Origin: Sphingomonadaceae bacterium
Lineage (GTDB): Bacteria; Pseudomonadota; Alphaproteobacteria; Sphingomonadales; Sphingomonadaceae
Assembly (NCBI GenBank): GCA_020850455.1
Contig: JADZEQ010000005.1
Coordinates: 470,873 to 534,872, forward strand
DNA length: 64,000 bases
Direction: 5' to 3'
The notes under the pieces are model-generated. The model worked only from the letters and a program-made list of their open reading frames with translations. It had not been told where the DNA came from and made no database searches. Below, piece by piece: positions 44,021 through 55,673 of the stretch (positions are counted from its first letter, which is position 1; every line of letters starts with the position of its first letter). Made by a program: the position numbers and the translations under genes.

Positions 44021-47000
44021 GCGGCGGCGCACGATTGACCGACGCGCAGGCGCGCGGTGCCGACCCACGGCATAATGCATGGATGGTGGCGAGCGCGGGT
44101 ACCGGCAAGACGCGCGTCTTGTCGGCGCGTGTGCTGCGCTTGCTGCTGGACGGTGTAGCCCCGCAATCCATCCTCGCGCTCACCTTTACCAAGGCGGGCG
44201 CGGCTGAAATGGCCGAACGTATTCGCGGCGAACTCGCCAAATGGGTGCGGTTGGGTGATAAGGATTTGAGCGAGGCGCTGTTCAACATCCACCACCCCGG
44301 ACATTTGGATGGCGATGTGCGCCGCCGCGCACGCCGCCTGTTTGCCGAGGTGATCGACGCGCCCGGCGGCGGTCCCAAGGTGGTGACCATCCATAGCTTC
44401 TGCCAAAGCCTGCTCGCTGCATTCCCCGAGGAGGCAGGGCTGGCACCCGGCTTTAGCCTGCTCGATGATCGAGAAAAATTGCTGCTGCACCAAAATTGTT
44501 TCCATGCGATGCTTGATGAGGCACGGGCAGGCGGGGATGTGGCGCTGCTCGCGGGAATTGAGCGACTGGCGCTGCGCCGCAATCAAGCGGATATCGAAAA
44601 ATTTTGTGGGCGATGTGCTGCGGCCTATGCGGCGCTCGATACTTTGCCAGCGGTTATCGCGCCATGGTTGCGTGGGCAATTGGGCTTGCCGAGCGAGGAA
44701 AGCGCGGATGAAGCAATTTGCCGTCGTATGCAGGAGCGGTCAGGGTTTCGCGATCATCTGGCGCAGATTTGTCTGGCGCTAGTAAACAGGGGTGGCGCAA
44801 AATGCCTCGGTCACGCGGATGAATTAGCGCCCTTTCTCGACGAGCAACGCACCCTCACTGCTGCCGACTTAGACGCCATTTATGATGCGATCCACAAAAA
44901 GGACGGTGATGTCAGGGTGGTCGTTGCGCAGGCTGTTGATAAATTCGGTGGCAACGCAATTCTTACCAGCATATCTGAATTCCTGCGTGACCTGCGGCTC
45001 TTGCGGCGGGAAATCCCCGCCGCCGACCTGCAGGCTACGGCGCTCGAAATCGGGCGGTTTTTTGCGCGACGGGTGCGCGCGGCAATGTTGGCGGCGGGCA
45101 AGGTCGATTATGATGATCTGATTGCCTTGGCCGCGCGCCTGCTCGACACCGATGCTGCGGCGTGGGTGCGATTCAAGCTAGACCAGCGCATCGACCATAT
45201 TTTGGTCGATGAAGCGCAGGACACTAATGGCCAGCAATGGGAGATTATCGACGCGCTGCTTAGCGAACATTTCGCGCTCGATGCGCGCGATGATGCACGC
45301 CGCCGTAGCCTGTTCGTCGTCGGCGATAGCAAACAGGCGATTTTTGGCTTTCAGGGAACCAGCCCTGTGCATTTTCAGGCCGCCGCAGGTCGCTATGCCA
45401 AACTTGGCGATGAATCGGGGCGACCCTTTGATCGAGTGGAATTTGCCACCAATTTCAGGTCGTCGCAGCTAATCCTCAATCTGGTCGATAAGGTTATCGA
45501 AGGTGTCGGCAGCGGTGATATGGGATTGGACCATGACCCTGCGCCGCATGTCGCGCACAAGGGGGATGCCCCCGCCACCATCCTTGTCTGGCCGCCGGTG
45601 CCCAAGGGCGATACCGAGGGCGCATCGGGGGCGGGCGGCGAGGATGATGGCGCCAAGGACGCCGATGAAGGTGCTGCCTCCGGCTGGGCCGACATTGCCG
45701 AGCATCGGCTGGCGCATAAAATTGCGCGGACTATCCGTCACTGGATCGACCATGGACTGGACGGGCAGGATGTACAGGCCCGCGACATCATGATTTTGCT
45801 GCGTTCGCGCGGTGAGAAAATGCGGATGATCGTCGCGCAATTGCAGGAAATCGGGGTGCCGGTTGCAGGGGTGGACCGTATGCGCCTCTCGCTGCCGCTG
45901 GCGGTGCAAGATTTGCTCTGCTCCATGCGTTTCGCGCTCCAACCGCATGATGATCTGGCGCTCGCCAATCTGCTGACATCGCCGCTGATTGGCTGGGATT
46001 ATGCGCAATTGGATGATGCGGCGGCCGGTCGGCTAAACGCGAATGGCAAGCCAAATACGTCGCTGTGGCGGCATATACAGCAATCACCGACGTGGGCCGA
46101 TAATCTCGAACCGCTGCGCGCGATTTTGAATATGGCAGGCTATGCTGGCCCGCACCTATTTTTGGAGACTTTGTTGTCAGGCCCCTTGGGCGGGCGGGCG
46201 AAACTGATCGCGCGTCTGGGTGGCGCGGCGCGCGATCCCATCGACGAATTGCTCCACCAAGCGATGCAATTTGAGCGTGGGCAGGGGCATTCGCTCCACC
46301 ATTTTCTGCAATGGTTCGACACGCTTGATGTCGAGGTGAAGCGTGATCAGGACGTGTCGAGCGACGCGGTGCGCATACTTTCCGTCCATGGCTCAAAAGG
46401 GTTGCAGGCCCCGATTGTCATTTTGGCCGATGCCGATTTTCTGAAGGAAGTGCCACGCGATCCAGACCCGATTTTGCCCGGGCTGGACAAAGTGGGGGAA
46501 GTTCCGATGCTGCCGCTCAACCAGGCACAGCAACTATCTGCGGTGGTTGCGGAAACGAAGGCTGCGCGGACACGCGCCGCCGCCGAATATAATCGCTTGC
46601 TTTATGTTGCCATGACCCGGGCTGAGCGGGTGCTGTGCACCACGGGCATCGCGCCCAAAAATCCGTCGGACGGCAAGCCGTCCTGGCACAAAAGATTGGC
46701 GGCAGCTGCGGCTGCCATGGGGGCGGAGGAATTGACGGACGACCCCATCTGGGGCGATTATGGATCGACGCTTCGGCTGAGTGATGGTGGTAAGCGCAAG
46801 CCCGCCGCAACAAGGGCTCTAGCGCACGACGCGCCGCCCCCGCTGCCCGCATGGGCGACTCAACCTGCGCCGGTGGAGGCGCGCCCGCTCAAACCGCTCG
46901 CGCCCTCAAATGATGTGGAACAGGGCGTGCTGGCGATCCCCATGGCTCCCAGCCTGTCGCGTGATGCCGCCATGCGGCGCGGCACGTTGATCCACGCGCT

Positions 47001-47475
47001 TTTCGAACGTCTGAGCGGGGTCGATGCGGCGGCGCGGCGGCCCAGCGCGCTGGCTTGGCTGAAGCAGGAAGCGGATGATCTGGACTGCGCGGCGCATCAG
47101 GACATTGTCGACAATGTGCTGCGCGTGATGGAGGATGCCCGTTTTGCCGCGATGTTCGGGTCTGATGCGCGCGGGGAGGTCGGATTTTCCGCGCTGGTGG
47201 GTGACCGGGTGATTGCCGGCAGCATTGACCGATTGCTGGTGCGCGATGCGGCGGTGGATATTATTGATTTCAAATCGGGGCAGCATGTACCCCAAGATAT
47301 ATCCGCGGTACCCACGGGCTATTTGCGGCAAATGGCGGCCTATGTCGCTGCAATATCAGTGATTTTTCCTGACCATGCTGTTCGTGCGCACTTGCTGTTT
47401 ACGGCGGGGCCGCGCCTCCTCACCCTCGATGCCGCGACGTTGGACGTCCACAAGCCCAAATTGACGACGCCATAG
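44017..47475 (+). CDS. addA: Double-strand break repair helicase-nuclease AddA
   Basis: AddA is the UvrD-family helicase and nuclease partner of AddB. The 1152-residue protein has Walker A VASAGTGKTRVLSAR, ALTFTKAGAAEMAERI (motif Ia), DHILVDEAQDTN (motif II), VVGDSKQAIFGFQG (motif III), and SVHGSKGLQAPIVILAD (motif V). RLLYVAMTRAERVL is motif VI. The C-terminal nuclease site is IIDFKSGQHV. The ATG at 44017 overlaps the addB stop, which decides the start. Confidence 0.94.
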   Translation: MSGGARLTDAQARGADPRHNAWMVASAGTGKTRVLSARVLRLLLDGVAPQSILALTFTKAGAAEMAERIRGELAKWVRLGDKDLSEALFNIHHPGHLDGDVRRRARRLFAEVIDAPGGGPKVVTIHSFCQSLLAAFPEEAGLAPGFSLLDDREKLLLHQNCFHAMLDEARAGGDVALLAGIERLALRRNQADIEKFCGRCAAAYAALDTLPAVIAPWLRGQLGLPSEESADEAICRRMQERSGFRDHLAQICLALVNRGGAKCLGHADELAPFLDEQRTLTAADLDAIYDAIHKKDGDVRVVVAQAVDKFGGNAILTSISEFLRDLRLLRREIPAADLQATALEIGRFFARRVRAAMLAAGKVDYDDLIALAARLLDTDAAAWVRFKLDQRIDHILVDEAQDTNGQQWEIIDALLSEHFALDARDDARRRSLFVVGDSKQAIFGFQGTSPVHFQAAAGRYAKLGDESGRPFDRVEFATNFRSSQLILNLVDKVIEGVGSGDMGLDHDPAPHVAHKGDAPATILVWPPVPKGDTEGASGAGGEDDGAKDADEGAASGWADIAEHRLAHKIARTIRHWIDHGLDGQDVQARDIMILLRSRGEKMRMIVAQLQEIGVPVAGVDRMRLSLPLAVQDLLCSMRFALQPHDDLALANLLTSPLIGWDYAQLDDAAAGRLNANGKPNTSLWRHIQQSPTWADNLEPLRAILNMAGYAGPHLFLETLLSGPLGGRAKLIARLGGAARDPIDELLHQAMQFERGQGHSLHHFLQWFDTLDVEVKRDQDVSSDAVRILSVHGSKGLQAPIVILADADFLKEVPRDPDPILPGLDKVGEVPMLPLNQAQQLSAVVAETKAARTRAAAEYNRLLYVAMTRAERVLCTTGIAPKNPSDGKPSWHKRLAAAAAAMGAEELTDDPIWGDYGSTLRLSDGGKRKPAATRALAHDAPPPLPAWATQPAPVEARPLKPLAPSNDVEQGVLAIPMAPSLSRDAAMRRGTLIHALFERLSGVDAAARRPSALAWLKQEADDLDCAAHQDIVDNVLRVMEDARFAAMFGSDARGEVGFSALVGDRVIAGSIDRLLVRDAAVDIIDFKSGQHVPQDISAVPTGYLRQMAAYVAAISVIFPDHAVRAHLLFTAGPRLLTLDAATLDVHKPKLTTP

Positions 47476-47496
47476 ATTATCGCGCCCCGCCATGGC

Positions 47497-47525
47497 TTGA
47501 GGGTAGCCCCTGCCGTGCCTATGTA
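47497..47525 (+). promoter_or_regulatory. Possible promoter of trxA
   Basis: TTGAGG (47497-47502) and TATGTA (47520-47525) are 17 bases apart, about 48 bases before the trxA start. The same stretch reads CTTGAGG followed by CCTATGT, which also resembles a heat-shock (sigma-32) promoter. The match is moderate in both readings. Confidence 0.4.
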
Positions 47526-47572
47526 GGGGGTAAGCGCGGCGTCCGCGCACCAAATCGAATAAGGAGAATTTC

Positions 47573-47893
47573 ATGGCGACCAAGGCAATCAGCGACGCCA
47601 GCTTTGCCAGCGATGTTTTGGCCAGCGACACCCCGGTGCTGGTCGATTTCTGGGCCGAATGGTGCGGGCCATGCAAGATGATCGGCCCGGCGCTCGAGGA
47701 AATCAGCGACGAACTGGCTGGGCAGGTGGTGATCGCCAAGTTGAATATCGACGATCACCCTGACACGCCGGGCAAATTGGGCGTGCGCGGCATTCCGACG
47801 ATGATGTTGTTCAAAAATGGCGAAAAAATCGCCGAAAAAGTCGGGGCTGCGCCCAAAAGCGCGCTCAAGGGCTGGATTGAATCGGTAATTTAG
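47573..47893 (+). CDS. trxA: Thioredoxin
   Basis: TrxA is a cytoplasmic disulfide reductase. The 106-residue protein has the active site [10 protein letters not shown], the cis-proline loop [10 protein letters not shown] and typical strand sequence PVLVDF. AAGGAG lies just before the ATG. It follows addA by 97 bases. Its stop codon overlaps the argJ stop on the other strand. Confidence 0.97.
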   Translation: MATKAISDASFASDVLASDTPVLVDFWAEWCGPCKMIGPALEEISDELAGQVVIAKLNIDDHPDTPGKLGVRGIPTMMLFKNGEKIAEKVGAAPKSALKGWIESVI

Positions 47894-49113
47894 CTCCGAT
47901 AATCGGCGTTAATTTCAATATAGCCGTGCGTCAGGTCGCATGTCCAAACCTGCGCACGGCCACTGCCCAGACCCAAATCAACCGCGACATCCACATCTTG
48001 CCCCGCAAGATGCGCGCTGACGGGCGCTTCATCATAACCGTCCACCGGTAAGCCATCGCGCGCGACCATCACATCCCCAAAGCGGATGCTCAGCCGGTCG
48101 CGATCTGCCGGTTCGCCCGCTTTGCCGACCGCCATAACCACGCGCCCCCAATTGGCGTCGCCGCCGGCAATGGCGGTTTTGACCAAGGGGGAATTGGCAA
48201 TCGCCATTGCCACGCGATGTGCGCTGGCATCATGCACCGCGCCGGTAACGCTGATGGCGATGAATTTCTGTGCCCCCTCCCCATCGCGGACGATTTGGTG
48301 CGCCAATTGGCGGCAGACGTCATGGATGGCGGCATAGAGTGCGTCGGCCCCTGGGTCATCTATGCTGGAGAGGGGCGCATTGCCCGCCGTGCCGGTTGCA
48401 AAAATCAGCAATGTGTCGCTGGTGGATGTGTCTCCATCGACGGTTATCGCGTTGAAACTCGTTGCATTGGCGGTTGCGATCATCTGCTGCAGGAGGGGGG
48501 CATCCACCGCCGCATCGGTGAAGATATAAGCGAGCATCGTCGCCATGTCGGGCGCAATCATCCCCGAACCCTTGGCGATGCCGCTGATGTGCACCGTCTT
48601 GGTGCCGACCACCGCACTTGCTGTCGCGCCCTTGGGGAATGTGTCGGTGGTTGTGATGGCTTCGGCCAGTTGTTGCCACGAGCATGGATCGGCAGCAAAG
48701 GCGGCGTGCAGACCGGCGCGCGCCCGGTCTTCGGGCAGGGGAACGCCGATCACCCCGGTTGAGGAGACAAATATTTCGCTCACCGGGCAATCCAGATGCG
48801 CCGCGCTCTCGCCCTGTAAAATCGAAACGGTTTGCGCGCCGCGCCAACCGGTAAAGGCGTTGCTGTTCCCCGCATTGACGATGAGCGCGCGCGCACGGCC
48901 GCCGCTGATGCCTTCGCGGCAAATTTCAACCTCGTGTGAGCAACAGACGTTGCGGGTGGTGACGCCGGCGACCTGTGTGCCGGGGCTGAGCGTCACAAAG
49001 CTGAGGTCGGCGCGCGCCCAATCCTTGTACCTTGCGCAAACGACGCGTCGTTCAACGCCGCCGATTTCGGGAAGGGCAGGAAATGCAGCGGGGGCGAGGG
49101 GTGAAATGGCCAT
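47890..49113 (-). CDS. argJ: Bifunctional ornithine acetyltransferase / N-acetylglutamate synthase ArgJ
   Basis: ArgJ moves the acetyl group from N-acetylornithine to glutamate in arginine biosynthesis. The 407-residue precursor is self-cleaved at a conserved threonine, here in [14 protein letters not shown]. Other family blocks are [22 protein letters not shown] and [10 protein letters not shown] chose the ATG at 49113 ([12 protein letters not shown]) because GGGAAA precedes it; a TTG at 49125 would add four residues. It is convergent with trxA. Confidence 0.94.
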   Translation of the reverse strand: MAISPLAPAAFPALPEIGGVERRVVCARYKDWARADLSFVTLSPGTQVAGVTTRNVCCSHEVEICREGISGGRARALIVNAGNSNAFTGWRGAQTVSILQGESAAHLDCPVSEIFVSSTGVIGVPLPEDRARAGLHAAFAADPCSWQQLAEAITTTDTFPKGATASAVVGTKTVHISGIAKGSGMIAPDMATMLAYIFTDAAVDAPLLQQMIATANATSFNAITVDGDTSTSDTLLIFATGTAGNAPLSSIDDPGADALYAAIHDVCRQLAHQIVRDGEGAQKFIAISVTGAVHDASAHRVAMAIANSPLVKTAIAGGDANWGRVVMAVGKAGEPADRDRLSIRFGDVMVARDGLPVDGYDEAPVSAHLAGQDVDVAVDLGLGSGRAQVWTCDLTHGYIEINADYRS

Positions 49114-49229
49114 AAATTTTCCCAATATTTACAGCGGGCGATAGCGCGCAGCGCGCAGGATGCAATTGGATGCTTGCCAAATGGCGGATTTTCTGGCCAC
49201 CTGCACCCATAAGGAAAAGGAATTTAGCC

Positions 49230-49613
49230 ATGTTGCCCTTGTTGCTGATGCTTGCTGCGGCCGACGCGCCAGTGGCGGTTGAGCCTGCTGCGCCGCACCC
49301 GCCGATATTGGCCTATCCCGACCGCCCCTTGGTCTATTTTTCCGACTATCCCGCCGCCGCGCTACGTGAAGGGCGCAGCGGCACGGCGATTGCCGAATTG
49401 ACGATCAGCAACCGGGGGGAGGTCGAAAGCTGCGCCATCATTCGTTCCAGCGGCCACCGCGATTTGGATAATGTAACCTGTCGCGCGCTTGCGATACGCG
49501 CGGCTTTTCTGCCCGCCCGCGCACCCGATGGTCGGCGGGTTACGGCACGCGTCAACCAGCCCGTCCGCTGGGATGCGGCGGCGATATTGGCTGCCCGTGC
49601 ACAAGGTAGTTAG
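49230..49613 (+). CDS. Small exported TonB-C-domain protein
   Basis: The 127-residue protein starts with a hydrophobic signal sequence (MLPLLLMLAAADAPVA). A single TonB C-terminal-like domain follows: YPAAALREGRSGTAIAELTISNRGEVESCAIIRSSG, then LPARAPDGR. There is no proline-rich spacer or full membrane anchor as in TonB itself. It may be a stand-alone periplasmic protein rather than an energy transducer. AAGGAAAAGGAA precedes the ATG. No ExbB/ExbD or receptor gene is nearby; function unknown. Confidence 0.7.
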   Translation: MLPLLLMLAAADAPVAVEPAAPHPPILAYPDRPLVYFSDYPAAALREGRSGTAIAELTISNRGEVESCAIIRSSGHRDLDNVTCRALAIRAAFLPARAPDGRRVTARVNQPVRWDAAAILAARAQGS

Positions 49614-50080
49614 CCTGCCACGCGCTTTCGATTGGACGAACGCTTTATCAACCCCTATGTGGCATGGCGCTGCGGACGTTTCTGTCGGCGCGGCGCATGA
49701 CTGACGCATTTTGATGGACGATTTTTGGAACTGCTGACCATCTTTTATGCCGTTTTGGCGGCAACCCTTGGGCTAAGCGGCGGCGCGGATCGCGCGAGCT
49801 TGCGCCCGGTGGCGGTTGCGTCCGCGCCCTCGGCTGCTGTCGCTGTTGCGCCCAAAATAGCCGAAACGGCGGTACGAACACCGCGCATAGCGGCGGCGCT
49901 GCAACCCATGTTGCACCTGTCGCACCCCAATTTTGCGCTTGCCGCTGCGCCTGTTGCGCCAGCCGTACGGACGATTTTCGCCCGCCGCCACGAATAGGGC
50001 ATGGCGCGCCACGTGGCCCCCCCCAACAGCCCGACATTTTGCGCCGCATTGGCGGCTAATCTAATTTGGAAATTTGACCC
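49614..50080 (+). other. Sparse 467-base region before secA
   Basis: The only coding candidate is a TTG-started frame of about 90 residues (49725-49997) with a hydrophobic start (LLTIFYAVLAATLGLSGG) and an Ala/Val/Pro-rich remainder. It resembles an exported low-complexity protein but has no clear ribosome-binding site. I see no RNA gene, terminator or recognised operator in the rest. Confidence 0.4.
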
Positions 50081-52834
50081 ATGTTTGCAGCTATGGCCAA
50101 GAGCCTGTTTGGCTCCTCCAACGACCGTTATGTCCGCTCGCTCGGAAAAATAGTTCAGAAAATCAACGATATCGAACCATCGCTTATCGGCCTTGGTGAT
50201 GATGAACTGCGTGCGCGCACACAGGATTTCAAGGATCGGTTGGCAGCGGGCGAAACGCTCGACGATATATTGCCCGAAGCCTTTGCGACGGTGCGGGAAG
50301 CGGCGAAACGCACGCTCGGTCAACGCCATTATGATGTGCAGATGATTGGCGGCATCGTCCTCCACAAAGGATCGGTCGCTGAAATGCGCACGGGGGAGGG
50401 CAAGACACTGGTCGCAACGCTCGCCACCTATTTGAATGCGCTCGAAGGGAAGGGCGTGCATGTCGTCACCGTCAACGAATATCTGGCGACGCGTGACTGC
50501 GAATGGATGGGGCAGGTCTATCGCTTTTTGGGGCTGACAACCGGGGTGATCGTCCCCGGCCTTAATGAGGATGAGCGTCGCGCCGCCTATAATGCCGACA
50601 TCACCTATGCGACCAACAATGAACTCGGCTTTGATTATCTGCGCGATAATATGAAATATAGCCGCGATGCGATGGTCCATCGCCCGTTCAATTTCGCCAT
50701 TGTCGATGAAGTGGACTCGATCCTCATCGACGAAGCGCGCACCCCGCTGATCATTTCCGGCCCAACCGATGATAAGTCCGACATGTATGTATCGGTCGAT
50801 GCATTGGTGCGCCAATTGGGCGAAGAAGATTATGAAAAGGATGAAAAGCAACGCACGATCAACCTGACAGAGGAGGGAACCGAACGGGTGGAACAATTGC
50901 TCGCCGATGCAGGGTTGCTCGGCGGGGCGCGGCTCTATGACATTGAAAACACACAAATTGTCCACCATGTGAACCAAGCATTGCGGGCCAATGTCCTGTT
51001 TCGCCGCGACACCGACTATATCGTCAAGGATGGCAAGGTCATCATCATCGACGAATTTACCGGGCGGATGATGGACGGGCGGCGCTGGTCCGATGGGCTG
51101 CACCAAGCGGTGGAGGCCAAGGAAGGCGTCAAGATCGAGCCGGAAAATCAGACGCTGGCATCGATCACCTTTCAAAATTACTTCCGCATGTATCCCAAAT
51201 TGGGCGGCATGACCGGGACAGCGGCGACAGAGGCCGCCGAATTATATGATATTTACAATGTCAAAGTGGTGGAGATCCCGACCAATCGTCCCGTCCAGCG
51301 TCAAGATGATGAGGATCTGTTCTACAAAGACACAAACGACAAATTCCGCGGGATTGCCCGGACCATCGGCGAACATGCGGCCAAGGGACAGCCGGTGCTA
51401 GTCGGCACGGTGTCGATTGAAAAATCCGAATTGCTTTCCGACTTTTTGAAGCAGGAGGGGGTGCCCCACGAAGTTCTGAACGCGCGCTATCATGAACGCG
51501 AAGCGCATATCGTCGCGCAGGCGGGACGCGCGGGGGCGGTGACCATCGCCACCAATATGGCGGGGCGCGGCACCGACATCCAATTGGGCGGTAATGTCGA
51601 ATTTCGTATTGAGGACGAACTCGCCGACATGGCCGAAGGGCCGGAACGGGAGGCGGCGATTGCCCGCATCAAGCGGGAGGTGGAGGAAGAGCGGGAGCGG
51701 GTGAAGGCCGCAGGTGGCCTGTTCGTGCTGGGTACCGAACGGCATGAAAGCCGCCGGATTGACAACCAGTTGCGCGGTCGTTCGGGGCGGCAGGGCGACC
51801 CCGGCCTGTCGCGCTTTTACCTCAGCCTCGATGATGATTTGCTGCGCATCTTTGGCCCGGACACGATGTTCGCGCGGATGATGCGTTCGAATCTGGAGGA
51901 TGGGGAGGCATTGCCGCCGTCACGCTGGCTCAGCAAAGCGATTGAAACCGCACAGAAAAAGGTGGAAGCGCGTAACTACGACATCCGCAAGCAGGTGGTC
52001 GAGTATGACAATGTCATGAATGACCAGCGCAAGGTGATTTACGAACAGCGCGCCGACATCATGGACGCCGACCATGTCGATGATGTGTTGGCCGACATGC
52101 GCGCAGAAACCGTCAACGACATTGTTGCCGATGCTTGCCCGGAGGGGAGCTACCCTGAAAAATGGGCCATCGACCAATTGATCGAACGCAGCCAATCCTT
52201 GCTCGGCATCGACGCGCCGATCCGCGAATGGACGGATGAAGACGGCATCGAACCGCTAACCATTCAGGAACGGCTGGCCGAACAGGCCGAAAAACTGGTG
52301 GCCGACAAGGCGGCGCAGATTGACGAGGCAAGCTGGCGCGGGATTGAAAAATCCATCCTGCTCCAGGCGCTCGACCATCATTGGAAGGAACATCTCTCCA
52401 CGCTCGATGCGCTGCGCACCGTCATTTTCCTGCGCGCCTATGCGCAGCAACAGCCAATCAACGAATATAAGCGCGAAGCCTTCATGCTGTTTGAACGCAT
52501 GCTGCAATCGATCCGGGAGGATGTGACGCGCACCGTCGCCATGGCGCAATTCCGTTTTGAAGAACCGCAATTGCCCGATCTGCCGGATTTCCTGACCAGC
52601 CATATTGACCCCTTCACCGGCGAGAATGATGCGCTGCCGATGGGCGGCATGCTGCCCGGTGCCGCCAACCCGGCGAATGCGGTGCTCACCGAATTGCCGA
52701 TGCTGGGCGCAGTCGGTGCAGGCGGTGCGACCCCGCTGGCGGCGGGGGATATTGCGCCACCGACCAGTCGCAATGCCGTCTGCCCATGCGGGTCGGGCAA
52801 AAAATACAAGCATTGCCACGGGGCGTTGGGCTAA
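50081..52834 (+). CDS. secA: Preprotein translocase ATPase SecA
   Basis: SecA drives export of unfolded proteins through SecYEG. The 917-residue protein has Walker [23 protein letters not shown], the [19 protein letters not shown] motor block and [16 protein letters not shown]. It also has [10 protein letters not shown]. The C-terminal zinc-binding SecB-interaction tail [14 protein letters not shown] is intact. ATG 50081 follows GGAAA; ATG 50093 ([10 protein letters not shown]) is an equally family-like start. It is followed closely by a TauE/SafE transporter gene. Confidence 0.97.
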   Translation: MFAAMAKSLFGSSNDRYVRSLGKIVQKINDIEPSLIGLGDDELRARTQDFKDRLAAGETLDDILPEAFATVREAAKRTLGQRHYDVQMIGGIVLHKGSVAEMRTGEGKTLVATLATYLNALEGKGVHVVTVNEYLATRDCEWMGQVYRFLGLTTGVIVPGLNEDERRAAYNADITYATNNELGFDYLRDNMKYSRDAMVHRPFNFAIVDEVDSILIDEARTPLIISGPTDDKSDMYVSVDALVRQLGEEDYEKDEKQRTINLTEEGTERVEQLLADAGLLGGARLYDIENTQIVHHVNQALRANVLFRRDTDYIVKDGKVIIIDEFTGRMMDGRRWSDGLHQAVEAKEGVKIEPENQTLASITFQNYFRMYPKLGGMTGTAATEAAELYDIYNVKVVEIPTNRPVQRQDDEDLFYKDTNDKFRGIARTIGEHAAKGQPVLVGTVSIEKSELLSDFLKQEGVPHEVLNARYHEREAHIVAQAGRAGAVTIATNMAGRGTDIQLGGNVEFRIEDELADMAEGPEREAAIARIKREVEEERERVKAAGGLFVLGTERHESRRIDNQLRGRSGRQGDPGLSRFYLSLDDDLLRIFGPDTMFARMMRSNLEDGEALPPSRWLSKAIETAQKKVEARNYDIRKQVVEYDNVMNDQRKVIYEQRADIMDADHVDDVLADMRAETVNDIVADACPEGSYPEKWAIDQLIERSQSLLGIDAPIREWTDEDGIEPLTIQERLAEQAEKLVADKAAQIDEASWRGIEKSILLQALDHHWKEHLSTLDALRTVIFLRAYAQQQPINEYKREAFMLFERMLQSIREDVTRTVAMAQFRFEEPQLPDLPDFLTSHIDPFTGENDALPMGGMLPGAANPANAVLTELPMLGAVGAGGATPLAAGDIAPPTSRNAVCPCGSGKKYKHCHGALG

Positions 52835-52852
52835 GAAGGGGGAGGCCCGACC

Positions 52853-53599
52853 ATGCTGGCGTGGCTCACCCCGCTCTTTGCGCTGACCGCCATTCTCTAT
52901 GCCAGCGTCGGCTTTGCGGGCGGGTCAACCTATACCGCGCTGCTGGTGCTGTCGGGGGTGGACGCCGCCATCCTCCCCATCGTCAGCCTGTCGTGCAACA
53001 TCATCGTGGCGAGCGGGGGCGTTTGGACCTTTGCCCGCGCGGGGGCGATTCCATGGCGGCGCGCGCTCCTCCTCCTCGCATTTTCGGTGCCCGCCGCATG
53101 GTTGGGCGGGCGCACCCCGATTGATAAGGCAAGCTTTGTTACGCTGTTGGGGTGGAGCCTCGCCGTGGCGGGCACCCTCCTCCTCATCGGCTCGGCCCGC
53201 GGCGCCAGCGCGGCGGGGGAAGGGCGCTGGCGCAGCTGGGCGGGCTTGGCGGTCGCAGCACCCATCGGCCTATTGTCGGGCTTGGTCGGCATCGGCGGGG
53301 GGATATTTCTCGCCCCCATATTGCACCTGATCCGGTGGGACGATGCGCGCAAGGTCGCGGGGACGGCGGCCATTTTCATCCTCGCCAATTCGATTTCGGG
53401 CATTTTCGGCCAGATGATGAAGCTGCACGGCAGCAGCGACCTGCATCAGGCGCTGAACTTCTATCCGCTGGCCATTGCGGTCATCATCGGTGGCCAATTG
53501 GGCAGCCGCTTTGGCGCAAAATGGCTGCCGATCAGCTTCATTCGCCGGCTGACCGGTGTGGTGGTGCTGATGGCAGCGGTGCGTCTGCTGACGACCTAA
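52853..53599 (+). CDS. TSUP (TauE/SafE) family membrane transporter
   Basis: This is a predicted exporter of a small sulfur-containing or organic anion. The 248-residue protein has about eight hydrophobic segments and the family features [16 protein letters not shown] near the N-terminus. [17 protein letters not shown] lies in the second half; both are the repeated glycine-rich motifs of the family. It starts 18 bases after secA. Its stop codon overlaps that of acs on the other strand. Substrate unknown. Confidence 0.85.
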   Translation: MLAWLTPLFALTAILYASVGFAGGSTYTALLVLSGVDAAILPIVSLSCNIIVASGGVWTFARAGAIPWRRALLLLAFSVPAAWLGGRTPIDKASFVTLLGWSLAVAGTLLLIGSARGASAAGEGRWRSWAGLAVAAPIGLLSGLVGIGGGIFLAPILHLIRWDDARKVAGTAAIFILANSISGIFGQMMKLHGSSDLHQALNFYPLAIAVIIGGQLGSRFGAKWLPISFIRRLTGVVVLMAAVRLLTT

Positions 53600-55533
53600 G
53601 TCGGCCTGTTGGCGAGCAGATGGTCGACCACGCTGGGGTCGGCCAGCGTCGATGTATCGCCGATATTGCCCAGATCATTTTCCGCAATTTTGCGCAAAAT
53701 CCGCCGCATGATCTTGCCCGATCGCGTCTTGGGAAGCGCGGGGGCAAATTGAATGGCGTCGGGCGCAGCAATCGGGCCGATTTCCTTGCGCACCCACAAG
53801 CGCAGCTCGTCCACCAGCCCCGCATTTTCGCTGGCATCGGCGTTGAGCGTGACAAAGGCGTAAATTCCCTGTCCCTTGATGTCGTGCGGCATGCCGACAA
53901 CCGCCGCCTCCGCCACCAGCGGGTGGGCGACGAGCGCGCTTTCCACCTCTGCCGTGCCCATGCGGTGGCCCGACACGTTGATCACATCATCGACCCGCCC
54001 GGTGATCCAATAATAGCCATCGGCATCGCGGCGGCAGCCATCGCCGGTGAAATAAAGGCCGGGGTAAGTGGTGAAATATGTCTGGAAGAAACGTTCATGG
54101 TCGCCCCAGACGCTGCGCATCTGCCCCGGCCAGCTATCGGCAAGGCACAGATTGCCGCTGACCGCCCCGTTGAGCAATTTGCCATCTGCATCGACCAGCA
54201 CCGGGAATACGCCGGGCAAGGGCTTGGTTGCGCTGCCCGGTTTCAAATCGGTCGCGCCGGGCAGGGGGGAGATGAGCGCACCGCCCGTTTCGGTCTGCCA
54301 CCATGTATCGACAATCGGGCAACGGCCATCGCCGACCACGCGGTGATACCATTCCCACGCCTCTGGATTGATGGGTTCGCCAACGCTGCCGAGCAGGCGG
54401 ATTTTGCTGCGGTCGTGGCGCTGCACCCATTGATCGCCTTCGCGCATCAGGGCACGCAGCGCCGTCGGCGCTGTGTAGAATAGGGTGACGCCCAGCCGTG
54501 CGCAGGTTTCCCAAAAGCGGCCAAAATCGGGGTAGTTGGGGACGCCATCAAACATTACCGTCGATGCGCCGTTGGCGAGCGGGCCATAGACGACATAGCT
54601 ATGCCCGGTCACCCAGCCGACATCGGCGGTGCACCAGAATAAATCCCCCTCCCGATAATCGAAGATGAGGTCAAAGGTCATCGCCACCCACAGCAAATAG
54701 CCGCCGGTGGTATGCAACACCCCCTTGGGTTTCCCCGTCGAGCCGGAGGTGTAGAGGATGAAGAGCGGATCTTCCGCCCCCATCGGTTCGGGCGGGCAAT
54801 GGCCGTCCGCAGCAGCGGCGAGCGTCGCATAATCATGGTCGCGCCCGGCCGCCATCGGCACGTCGGCGCCGGTGCGGCGGATGACCAGCACATCGGTGAC
54901 ATTGGGGCATTGGGAGAGTGCGGCATCGACATTCGCCTTGAGCGGGATGATGCGCCCGCCGCGCACCCCCTCATCCGCCGTGATGACCAGCCGCGAATCG
55001 CAATCCAAAATTCGTCCCGCGAGGGAATCGGGTGAAAATCCGCCAAAAACGACGCTGTGAATGGCGCCGATCCGCGCGCAAGCCAGCATTGCAAAGGCCG
55101 CTTCGGGGATCATTGGCATGTAAATAGTAACCCGGTCACCCTTTTTTACGCCGCGCGCTTTCAGCACATTGGCAAAGCGGCACACCGCATCATACAACTG
55201 GGCATAGGTGATGGCGCGCCCTTCGCCCGGCTCATCGCCCTCAAACTGAATGGCGATTTGGTCGGCACGCTCGGGCAAATGGCGGTCGATGCAGTTGACC
55301 GAGAGGTTGAGCGCACCGTCGGCAAACCAGCGGATATGAAAATCCGCCTCCGCAAAGCTGACATCCTTGATCTGGCTGGGCGGGGTTATCCAGTCGAGCC
55401 GTTGCAATTCGCGTTGCCAAAATGCGTCGGGGTTGTCGCGCGCTTCGGCATAGAGCCGGTCATAATCCGCCGCTTTGATGCGCGCCTTTGCCGCAAAATC
55501 CGCCGGAACCGGGTGGACGACATCGCTCATCAT
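53596..55533 (-). CDS. acs: Acetyl-CoA synthetase
   Basis: The enzyme activates acetate through acetyl-AMP to acetyl-CoA. The 645-residue protein has the AMP-binding motif [46 protein letters not shown], and the acetylation-regulated lysine in [11 protein letters not shown]. The length matches Acs. ATG codons at 55533 and 55530 are both possible. It is convergent with the TSUP gene. Confidence 0.95.
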   Translation of the reverse strand: MMSDVVHPVPADFAAKARIKAADYDRLYAEARDNPDAFWQRELQRLDWITPPSQIKDVSFAEADFHIRWFADGALNLSVNCIDRHLPERADQIAIQFEGDEPGEGRAITYAQLYDAVCRFANVLKARGVKKGDRVTIYMPMIPEAAFAMLACARIGAIHSVVFGGFSPDSLAGRILDCDSRLVITADEGVRGGRIIPLKANVDAALSQCPNVTDVLVIRRTGADVPMAAGRDHDYATLAAAADGHCPPEPMGAEDPLFILYTSGSTGKPKGVLHTTGGYLLWVAMTFDLIFDYREGDLFWCTADVGWVTGHSYVVYGPLANGASTVMFDGVPNYPDFGRFWETCARLGVTLFYTAPTALRALMREGDQWVQRHDRSKIRLLGSVGEPINPEAWEWYHRVVGDGRCPIVDTWWQTETGGALISPLPGATDLKPGSATKPLPGVFPVLVDADGKLLNGAVSGNLCLADSWPGQMRSVWGDHERFFQTYFTTYPGLYFTGDGCRRDADGYYWITGRVDDVINVSGHRMGTAEVESALVAHPLVAEAAVVGMPHDIKGQGIYAFVTLNADASENAGLVDELRLWVRKEIGPIAAPDAIQFAPALPKTRSGKIMRRILRKIAENDLGNIGDTSTLADPSVVDHLLANRPT

Positions 55534-55630
55534 ATTCTCCCCAATGCAACCGCGTTTGGATTAGCCAGCGGCGGCGGGGCGGGGCAAGCGATATTCGGGG
55601 AAAAAGGCGATGATTGCGCCAAAAAACGGC

Positions 55631-55644
55631 TGGCTCCGAGTAGG
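55631..55644. repeat. Partial copy of the tRNA-Asn 3' end
   Basis: TGGCTCCGAGTAGG repeats the first 16 plus-strand bases of the neighbouring tRNA gene (TGGCTCCCCGAGTAGG at 55674-55689), with two C missing. A weaker resemblance continues to about 55657. It may be a remnant of a duplicated tRNA end, such as an old integration site, or chance. Confidence 0.35.
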
Positions 55645-55673
55645 CCAAATTTGAACAGTGATGAATAGGAGTG

